The position numbers and the translations under genes were made by a program. From Vitellaria paradoxa (lineage: Eukaryota > Streptophyta > Magnoliopsida > Ericales > Sapotaceae): a DNA stretch of 64,000 bases. The first letter of the stretch is position 1, and every line of letters begins with the position of its first letter. The DNA lies in the NCBI GenBank assembly GCA_019916065.1, contig CM034239.1, positions 45,028,663-45,092,662 of the forward strand. The letters are read 5' to 3'. Below the pieces are notes generated by a model that ran no database searches, was not told the DNA's origin, and saw only the letters and a list, made by a program, of their open reading frames with translations. Below, piece after piece: positions 55,590-64,000 of this stretch.

Positions 55590-58500
55590 TAGGGATGTAA
55601 TTGGGTCAGGTTGGCCCGAGATCCGATCCAGCCCGCCCGAATGGGCCGACCAGGCCCGACCCGTAGCTCAGTACCAACCCCGGCCCGACCCGCCCTTCCC
55701 CCTCCGGGTCAGGGCTTGGGTCACCCTTGACCTAGCTCGAGCCCCGACCCGACTCGGCCCATGCCGCCCTGGCCCGCACCCCGCCCCCCGGCTCGCAACC
55801 CTCCGCCCCCTTTCTTCCTTTCCTTTTTACTATTCTGTTTTGGCAGAACGGCTTTTTTCCTTTTTTTTTTTTTTTGCCAGGCACTAGGCAGTGCCCAGCA
55901 CCCCCCTTCCCCTTTCTTTTAATTTGTTTTACCGTTCTGCTTGGCAGAAGCCGCAGAACGTCTCCCTTCTTCTCTTTTTTTTTTTAATTCCAAATAAATT
56001 CTACAAAACTACAAAACTTCCTCATCCTCTTCCATTATAAATACCTCACACTCATATTCACTCACTCCTCACAAAAAATTAACAAAATTTCTCTCCAATT
56101 GTGCTCAAGTGTGCTATTCAATTGTGCTCTCCAACACTCAAGTATACTCTTCAATTGTGCTCAAGTGCATTCCATTTTGTCAAATTTGAAGTCCAGATTT
56201 CAAGAATCAAGATCAAGTGATTCAAGGTTTCAAATTATTTCAAATTAGTGTTTTAATTATTTTTTTAATTTGCATACATACATTTTTTAATTTTCATAAT
56301 TTAATTTTTTTAATTAAATTATTTTTTCTAAATGGATCCACGGGACACTCATTTTTTTGATTTGGAGGGTGGAGACTCAATCTCCTTTCCCCCTCAAGAA
56401 TAAATGGAACAATTTACATCACCACTTCCACAAGGTCTAGAAATACCAACACCTACTACCACAGCTGGTGATGTTGGTGCATCATCTTCCTGTCACACCC
56501 AACACCAGCGTGGCACTTCAAAAGTATAGGATTTTTTTATTAGAATTCCACGTGATGATGGAATGCATAAGGCTAAATGTGTTATTTGTGGGGATTTATT
56601 AGATGGTAGAAATACATCTGAAACTAGTCATTTAAAAAGACATTTAAATAGAAGGCACCAACATGATCCTCGCAGTAATAGTTTAATTAATCAATATTTT
56701 CCACGTACAATACAAACTCAATTAGGTAATGAAGGGGGTAATTTAAATATTTTTATTATGACCCTGCAAGAGCACAAAATAATTTAGTTAGATATATTGT
56801 TAAAGATGAGCAACCCTTTACAATGAGTGAAAATCGACATTTTGAAGAATTTATTCGCGAAAGTTTTGCACCACAATATCGCGGTTTTTCAAGAAATACT
56901 TCAAAAAATAAAGTTTTACGAGATTTTAAATCAAAAAATGATGAATTAAGAACTTATTTTACTAATTTTGAAGGAAATGTTTGCTTGACCGTCGATACGT
57001 GAAAATCTTGCCAAGATATTGAATATCTTTATATAACTGCACATTATATTGATGAAAATTAGAAAATAAATAAACGCATTATTTCATTAAAATTAGTTGA
57101 ACAACCATTCACTGGATTTACCGTGGAGGAACTTATTTTTCATGAACTTGCATCGTGGTAATTATCTACAAAAATGTTTTCTATTACTTTAGACAATGCT
57201 TCATACAATGATGTTTATTTTACTTATTTAAATAATGCTTTGTTTGCAAATGGTCCGTTATTTCGTGGTCGTTGTTGTGCCCATATACTTAATTTAATTG
57301 TAAATCATGGATTGAACATTTTATGAATCTTCTATTGTAAAAATAAAAAGAGCCGTAGTTTGTGCCATGAGCTTTCCAAAAAGAATTAGTCTATTTGCTG
57401 GCATATGCAATCAAATTGGTTTAAAACCTAGAAAATTACCAATGAAAATTAATATAAGATGGAATTCAACCTATATAATGTTAAAAATTGCTATTAAATA
57501 TCAAAAAGTAATTGATTTATTTATTTTAAGTAATCATGCTGTTGGACTATATAGTATTGAGCCAATTGATTGGGCAAATGTAATTTTCTATAAAAATTTT
57601 TTACATGTTTTTTATGTTGCTACTAAAATGTTTTGTGAAATTTTTATCCTACTTTTTCTACTGTTATTTATCAATTAGAAGTTATTGATGAAATTTTTAA
57701 CAAATATGGTGCCCAAGAATATTATTCTTTTTTGGTTGTTGTAATGAAGAAAAAATTTGATAAATATTTTAACCCACTTCCCATATATTTTGGTATTGCT
57801 ACTATTTTAGACCCTAAGTATAAAGAATATCTTTTCTTTCAATTATTAGAGATGATATATGGGCATGAAAGTGCCCAAGAACAATTATATCAAATTAAAC
57901 AGGAAATGCAAACTCTATTGGGTTGGTATGATAGCAATCGTACAACTGTCCAACCAATTATGGCCACAACGTCCTCTTCTCACCGTGACTTTGGTGGCAA
58001 TACGTCCATTTTGAGAAGAATAACATCCCAATGGACAGATGCATCAACAAGTGCAAGTTCAAATTCATTCGACCTCTAACGTTATCTCAGTACACTTCTA
58101 ATAGAAAATGAAGATGATTTCAGTCTTTTAGACTGGTGGAAGGGACAACAATCAAAGTTTCCAACTCTTTCAGCTTTAGCTCGTGATATACTTGCATTTT
58201 CAGTTTCTACCGTAGCATCCGAGCAAGCATTTAGTGCTAGTGAATGCATTATCAGTAAATTCAGGAGTCGACTGGCCTCTCCGACAGTAGAAACCTTGAT
58301 GTTTTTACGAGATTGGTATCTTGCAGAAAATAGACAACCAGAAGATGCTGAAAAAAAGTAACTTGCCCTTAATTTTGATGCAATGTATTTAGGTGAAAGA
58401 AAAGAACACACTAGTGGATCTAGTGATGAATAGTAATTATGTATAGATAGAGTAATATTTGTAAATGATAGTCACTCTTATAGATACCAACCTAGTTGGG

Positions 58501-58821
58501 ATGTATAAGACGTGAAGTAATGCACCTATTAATTACTCTATCATTTATTTTTTATTTTTTATAATTCTACATTTATAAATTGTAATTTTAAATTTAATGT
58601 TAATTATGTAATTGGTTGTTGTGTAATAACTTTAATTTTTATCAATAATGATTTTAATGTGTTTGTTTGAATTTTATTTTTTTATTTTCTTTAAAAAAAT
58701 ATTAAAAATATACCGGGTCGGTTGGGGCGGGTCAGGGGCGGGTGGCGTGACCATTGACCCGACCCGAAGATCGGCTAGGGTGGGTCGGCTTAGGGGCGGG
58801 TCGGCCCGATTTACACCCCTA
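55590..58821 (+). mobile_element. hAT (Ac-type) DNA transposon, 3232 bp, inactive
   Basis: The left terminus is TAGGGATGTAATTGGG and the complement of the right terminus is TAGGGGTGTAAATCGGG. Perfect 8-bp duplications flank it. Both subterminal regions (about 55600-55800 and 58715-58815) are GC-rich and packed with GGGTCGG/CCGACCC words, as is usual for transposase-binding ends of hAT elements. Between them lies a decayed transposase gene in plus orientation (56332-58433). Complete ends with a dead gene suggest that the copy could still be moved by enzyme from elsewhere. The left end lies about 120 bp from the COQ3 start codon. Confidence 0.93.
56332..58433 (+). pseudogene. hAT transposase pseudogene (BED zinc finger to dimerisation domain)
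   Basis: The gene starts with an ATG at 56332. In order it shows a BED-type zinc finger (Cys-x2-Cys in KCVICG with the His pair in SHLKRHLNRRHQ), a segment containing FIRESFAPQYRGFSRNT, the RNase-H-like core words CLTVDT and TLDNASYND holding the first two acidic catalytic positions, CCAHILNLIVNHG, a linker segment KYFNPLPIYFGIATILDPKYK, and the C-terminal hAT dimerisation region (LLDWWKGQQSKFPTLSALA, VASEQAFSASE). In-frame stops occur at 56401 and 56527, a frameshift occurs near 56755, and further stops occur near 57000, 57060 and 57155, so it cannot make a full protein. It resembles the ZBED/RICESLEEPER-type plant transposases. Confidence 0.9.
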
Positions 58822-58829
58822 TTTCAGTT

Positions 58830-59063
58830 CGTGTAGAAGTTTGGATTTGAGCCTATTTACACTAAAAAATTAATTGACACATATAATTTGCTAATTAAAA
58901 GGATATACTTTGATTTAAAATACAATAAATTAAAATAAATAACATTATTAAACTAAAATAATATTATTTTACTAAAGTAAAAAGACTTTATTTTGATAAA
59001 CAAATATTATAATATATATTATTTTATCAAACAAATCATTTTTAGGTGTAATTTTGATATTAA
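58830..59063. other. Spacer between hAT element and MITE
   Basis: This is AT-rich sequence. Before the hAT insertion it would have adjoined the COQ3 leader, so it may hold the original distal COQ3 promoter. No motif is firmly recognisable. Confidence 0.4.
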
Positions 59064-59636
59064 GGCACCATTTGGAGTGCCAACAAAAAAAAAAAAACAA
59101 AATAAATCTCTAACAATTTCTATAAATCACTAAAATTCTCTATTACACATTCACACATTCTCGCATTTACTAATTTCAAAAAGTTTCAATATTTCACTAA
59201 AAAAATAAAAAATTTGAAAAGAGATTAATCAAGTGCATAAATATTTTTTGACAATCATATTTTTCAAGTTGAAAAACTTTCAAACGAGCACCATTGTCGC
59301 TATTTTACAATTTTTTTTTGAATCTGTTAGAATGAATTTGAAAAACTATTCTAACGGTTTTGGCACTGCGCGAGACTTTTTGGATCCGTTAGAACATATT
59401 TGAAAAACCGTTCTATCGGTTTACCGCTGTCGAGAAAGAGAGTAAAACTATTATGCAGAATATTGATTGGTGATTGTTTAAATCCGTTAGAATAGATTTG
59501 GGAAACCGTTCTAATGGTTTTGACACTGTTCATCTAAAAAAAAACGCAGTTTGAAAAAAATACTAAACGTCATTCTTTACTCCAAACCACATTTTATCTT
59601 GTTTTTTCTTATTTTTTTATTACTCTAAACGCACAC
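59064..59636. mobile_element. TIR element with three internal hairpins
   Basis: The 573-bp element has ends GGCACCATTTGGAGTG and, on the complement, GTGTGCGTTTAGAGTA. TAA flanks both sides (59061-59063 and 59637-59639), so it is Tourist-like. Inside are three related imperfect palindromes, each about 36 bp, of form CCGTTAGAA...TTCTAACGG (59323-59358, 59384-59419 and 59482-59518). Each is followed by a similar GGTTTTGRCACTG-like word. It is non-coding. Confidence 0.7.
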
Positions 59637-60472
59637 TAAATGAGCTGCACATTAAGCTCAAATTAAGTTTTTCTCCAAAGTTGTGCTTAGAAATCTTGTT
59701 AATAGCTTGATTCATGATCAATTACTCCCATTAGAAAATGAATGTTGCAGCATAAATGAACCACTCTAAATTGAGCACTTAGTTTTTGAATTATATTTGT
59801 CAAACTTGATTAGTTTGAAAAGAAATTATTTAAGTTTAGTTTGTCAATTATTAAAGTGAGACTTAGATAATGTTACGATTGAATCAATTTTATTTATAAG
59901 TCAAATTTTGATTTGATTTAATATAATAATTAACTTATAATTATAATTTAATTTAATTTATTTATGTTGCGAAGTGAGTTTGAATAAATATATAATCAAA
60001 TCAAACTTGAACGAGCCTTAAATAACTTAATTTGTTTTTCTGCATTAAACATAAATAGAGTGCATTTGGAATGTCAAAAAGTTAATATAAATTGATAAAA
60101 ATTATATTCTCGTAATTTATATAATTTTTTTTAATACTTAGGGTACCGAACAAACTTGTATACATTTCAACTAATTTCTGAAATTCTGAAATTAGCAACC
60201 AAGTAAATCACCAAGTGACTTGAGCATACAATGTATAAAAAATTAGAGTTTTATGAAAATTTAAGGAGTTCTGTAGTACTCCAAGAAGGAGGGCCTTGGA
60301 GGACAACATTGCGCAAGGCCAGTGCTAAGATAGGCACAAAACATGGTATGCAAGCCCAAAAACACTGACTGGGCCTGTGTCCATATGAGTTCATATCCAA
60401 GTTTTCAAAATCCCAACCCCCCGGGGGGCTGGTTATACATTTTTTTTTTTTTTTTTTGTCAACTATAATTAT
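59637..60472. other. AT-rich intergenic region
   Basis: No gene is seen. A GC-richer piece at about 60285-60430 ending in CCCCGGGGGGCTGG may be a fragment of another element; no termini were resolved. Confidence 0.4.
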
Positions 60473-60839
60473 GGAACCGTTTGGAGCACCGGCAAACTTT
60501 TAAAAATTTTAGAAGTTCCAACTTTTTTATATTTCAAAAATTTGTAACTTTAAAACCAAAATTATTGAAATCCGTTGGAATAAACTAAAATAATACGTTT
60601 CAACGGATTTTATCAGGTTTTTTTAAAAATTGAATTGACATTTGTACCAAAAAATTTCATAAAACTCTAAAAATTTTCAAGATTCTTTACTAAAATTTTG
60701 ACACGCGTCATTTTATACAATTTTTAACAACTTTATATCAAATCAAATATAAACATCCAACCATCATTTCCGGATAACTTTTTATACTCTAAATTCCAAA
60801 AAACTTCACTTTTGATTTTTTGGCACTCCAAATGATCCC
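60473..60839. mobile_element. TIR element with one internal hairpin
   Basis: The 367-bp element has ends GGAACCGTTTGGAGCACC and, on the complement, GGGATCATTTGGAGTGCC. TAT flanks both ends. It contains one ATCCGTTGGAA...TTTCAACGGAT palindrome (60569-60609), similar to those in the element at 59064-59636, and so probably belongs to a related family. Confidence 0.65.
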
Positions 60840-62241
60840 TATATTATTCGGTTAGAGAAGAAAAAAAAAAGAAGCAAAAACAACTTAATTTTTTTTTCTT
60901 TTGTTTGGTTGAATTAAAAAATATGAGAAGACAAATAAAGAAGTACTTTTACATCTTTTTTTATTACCATTAAAATTTGAATTCAACATCTGAATAATAA
61001 ACTCTATTTGGCATTAATTGACCTATTTTAAATAAGTTAGCTTATTTTGATTAATTCTTTTTTGTCTTATATTATTTTTTAACTAAAATTTGAACTTCTT
61101 CTTTTATTTGATAGTTTTTAAACATGCTAATCATATTTTTTTTTAAATCTAAAAATAAAAAAAAGAATCAAATACTGAAAAAAAAAATTGGCTGTTTCAA
61201 ATAAGTTACCCTTTTTTACAAGCAAGATGATTAATTGTATTTTTTTTTTGTTTATAATTTTACGTGCCTGATTATATTTTTGGTACTGTGAATTTGAATA
61301 ACATATCCATACCCCGGGGGGGGAGTACAAAATACAATTTCTGCATTCCTCCAAATTAATTCAACTATGATATGATAATTATAATATTAATATTGTCAAC
61401 AAATTAATTCTAATATCTTTTTTTATATTTGTGAAATATTTACCGACTCAAGAGGTGTTTGGTTTATTAAAACTAAATAAAATTTATTAACTTTTTATAC
61501 TTTTTTAAATTAAATTTTATCACATACTATTTTTATATCAAAATATTTTTATTATACTTTTTAATTAAATTTTTATCAACCAAAAGTCCGTTCAATTGCA
61601 ATTATTATCTAGTCTAGAAAAGAAAGGAAAACACAGGATTGGGAAATAAAGTTTGTACTAGCACGAGGACTGCATTACCCACGTGAGGGTCTGCAACCTC
61701 TCTCTGCTATTTACAGTTTTCTTGAGAGAGAGAGAGAGAGAGAGAGAGGAACCCCACGAGCAGTCTCGCGTACTGTTTTTGTGCTGTGTCGGGTTGTGCA
61801 TTTGAATGGTCAGGCAGGTCCCCTGAGCCGTGTTACCCAATCTGTACAAAAGATCAGTCCCATTTGAATTCCCACACTAGTTTAAAAAATCAACTTCCTT
61901 TTCCCCATGTGCATGCCTTTGCTAGCTTCCCAAAACCTTGTTTGGTGACAAATCGTGGCGACACTGTTCTGAGACACCAACAGTCGAACACATTCAGAGA
62001 AAATTGATGGTTGATATACATATATGCACACATTGTTGAGAAAAGATGGTTGATATATACTTGATATGCATATAGTAGTTGTGAAAGAGCGACTAGTGAC
62101 TGATGATTGAGTGAACATTACTCTCTCCTTGATTAGGAAATGACACACTTTTTTATCTCTCTGCCTGGTATTTGGTTTTTCTCATTTTTCAAGGGGGGAT
62201 GTTTTGTTTTCCTCCTTTCAGAATATTGCTATAACGTTTCA
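60840..62241. other. Intergenic region, no gene recognised
   Basis: AT-rich on the left. From about 61650 to 62160 it is more balanced in composition, with a (GA)n run at 61721-61749. The short open frames here on both strands show no family motif. It could be the edge of an unrecognised gene or promoter, but I cannot support one. Confidence 0.35.
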
Positions 62242-62395
62242 GGGTGTTTAGTTGATAAACGTTTAGTTAAAAAATACAGTAAAAGTATAAAAATTTGTTG
62301 TAAAAATAATGCGTGATAAAATTTAATCAGAAAAAAAAGATAAAAAGTTGATAAAAATTAATAGATTTTGATTGATTTTAACTAACCAAACACCC
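62242..62395. mobile_element. Tourist-like MITE, decayed
   Basis: The 154-bp element has ends GGGTGTTTAGTTG and, on the complement, GGGTGTTTGGTTAG. It is followed by TTA on the right and preceded by TCA on the left. It shares the word TACAGTAAAAGTA with the element at 47875-48039. Confidence 0.6.
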
Positions 62396-62471
62396 TTACA
62401 TCTGCTTTCTTTTGTGTGTGTGTATTGCCTATATTCTTGTAAACTCGGAGGGTATTTTTTTTTTTCCTTTA

Positions 62472-63179
62472 GAGCCCGATTGGATGATGCTAAAATTTCA
62501 GGAGGATAAGTTTTAGAGAGGTTATAAGATAAGAGGGGGTATTATTTTTAAAGGGTTGTGCCACATTAATGTGATGTTTATAGAGGGGGATAACTTTTGA
62601 CTTGATTTGGATGTTTTATAAATAAGAGGGGTGAAGGATGGAAAAATCAATCAAATGACTCTTTTGCTCTTGTGGTGTCCCAGATTTGGTTACCCATTAA
62701 ATAAAATATTAAATTGCAAAACTCACCATATTTAATTATTTTTGGACAATTTGAAGCTATATTATTTATTTCATTGAAAATTTAATTTTTTATAAATTTA
62801 TTTAAAGAACTTTTTTTTTAAATATATACTTTTAAATAGTCAGTTATTATTCAATTTTTTTAATTATATTTATTTTGACTTGTCGGCCTATCTATTATTT
62901 TTTTATTAGCATTATATTTATTTTAATCAAATTAACAATACCATTAATGAATGTTAAAAACGTCAAAAATCCACCCACTTAAAGGGAGATAATTTTTTAT
63001 TAGCCCCAACTCAGCTAAAAAATTATCCCCCGTAGGGGCTAAAATGAAGAGGGGGTAAAACGAAAATTGGGGAAGAGGGGGGGAAAATGGGTTGCCAAAT
63101 CATGGGAAAGAGGTGGGGCCCACCCTTATGAGGGGGTAAAAACTTTGGAGAGGTGCTTTACTCTCTTCCAAGCGAGCCC
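62472..63179. mobile_element. Tourist-like TIR element, 708 bp
   Basis: The ends are GAGCCCGATTGGATG and, on the complement, GGGCTCGCTTGGAAG. TTA flanks both sides (62469-62471 and 63180-63182). The ends are purine/pyrimidine-asymmetric with several GAGGGGG words, and the middle is AT-rich. There is no coding capacity. Confidence 0.7.
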
Positions 63180-63182
63180 TTA

Positions 63183-64000
63183 ATATAAAAACTCCCAAAC
63201 AAAAGAATAGACTCAATAATATTACTATTGATGGAAAAAAAAAATTGATGTTCATAGCATATAATGGATTAGAAATTAAAAAAAAAGGGGTGAATAATAA
63301 TATCCATATTTAAAAAAAAAAAGTTAATTTGAGCTGCATTAACCAGATGAAGATATGTATGAAATCCAACTGGATAAATCCTCTATAAAAAAGAGCGAGA
63401 GAGAGAGAGAGAAGGGTGCAAAAAAATTGAAGCATTTTAATTCTTCAAGCCAAAAGGATCCCAATAAATAATGTGATTTAGGAGCCGTTTAGCACAAAAT
63501 AAATAAATAAATAAAAGAAAAAAACAACTTTTACCAATTTTTTTTTTTTAATTTTGTTCAACTTTTTCCATCAAACACAAAATTTCTTTTTTCAAATTTC
63601 TCAAAATTTCTTCAATTTTCTCAAACTTTTACAATTTTTTTCAAACACTTAATTAACTATTAAAGCACCACGTATTAATCCGTTTTGCAAAGTTACAGTT
63701 TTCTTAGTTTTTTTTTTTATTTTTTCTTTTTGGGGGGGGGGGGAACGGCCCCTTAATATTGTTATGCACCAGCACAAAGCTCAAAAAAAAGAATATTGTG
63801 AGTTTTTTTTTTTTTTTTTTGGGTTCAACTCAAATACTTTATATAGCCATCTATCCAACAGAAAAATTATTACTGGACAGTAAATAATGGAAGTTTTAGT
63901 TGGAGTGGCATTGATGGAGGTGGCAGAGAAGAGGTTGAGGGAGAACAAACTTTTTTAAAGCCAAGAAAATAATATTATGACATAAAAATTTAACACAATA
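63183..64000. other. AT-rich right edge, nothing recognised
   Basis: It has homopolymer tracts (T, G and A runs near 63540-63830) and a GA repeat at about 63393-63411. The last 150 bases become richer in GA, with one open stretch that I cannot assign; it may belong to a feature beyond the window. Confidence 0.4.

Noticed and set aside
61658..62148. A cluster of short open frames on both strands near a GA repeat
   Set aside because: Composition is more balanced than the surroundings, but no motif, splice structure or start context supports a gene.

Overview
The window is plant nuclear DNA, most likely from a eudicot. It is strongly AT-rich and dominated by introns, intergenic spacer and transposable-element remnants. 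It carries five recognisable single-copy plant genes with GT-AG introns: an elongin-A-like transcription factor (+), V-type H+-ATPase subunit D (-), a trichome-birefringence-like (TBL/DUF231) O-acetyltransferase-type gene (-), a peroxisomal citrate synthase with a PTS2 signal (-), and mitochondrial COQ3, the ubiquinone O-methyltransferase (-). I rebuilt exons by matching translated segments to family consensus and checking that splice phases join. Nothing prokaryotic is present: no operon, no CRISPR array, no phage.

Layout. 0.4-1.7 kb: a rearranged Cassandra-type TRIM retrotransposon array whose LTRs carry 5S-rRNA-like sequence. 2.4-3.2 kb: two Tourist-like MITEs. 4.0-6.0 kb: a long-terminal-inverted-repeat Mutator-like element with a perfect 9-bp target duplication, ending about 80 bp before a TATA-like box and a possible 5' UTR exon. 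6.3-10.4 kb: putative 5' intron of the elongin gene, holding a 120-bp duplication and a tandem array built round a 10-bp palindrome. 10.4-13.8 kb: seven elongin-A coding exons. 16.0-18.8 kb: VHA-D with an 1.8-kb 5' UTR intron that carries a non-autonomous hAT. 20.2-20.7 kb: an LTR-like remnant with an initiator-Met primer-binding site. 21.0-27.6 kb: TBL gene in five exons, three of them damaged by single-base indels. 29.9-39.2 kb: citrate synthase in 13 exons, with a LINE fragment in intron 10. 41.0-55.5 kb: COQ3 in nine exons, fully open. 55.6-58.8 kb: a 3.2-kb hAT element with 8-bp target duplication and a dead transposase, inserted about 120 bp upstream of the COQ3 start. 59-63.2 kb: several TIR elements, two with internal hairpins.

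The genes are ordinary housekeeping or wall genes that do not form a pathway cluster. Citrate synthase (glyoxylate cycle and fatty-acid respiration) and COQ3 (respiratory quinone) both serve carbon respiration, but nothing in the sequence suggests joint regulation. No previously undescribed system is evident. The most unusual material is the rearranged 5S-bearing TRIM array, the palindrome-centred tandem array, the hairpin-bearing MITEs, and the pattern of isolated single-base indels in otherwise conserved coding exons. That pattern could mean pseudogenes or residual consensus errors in the assembly.
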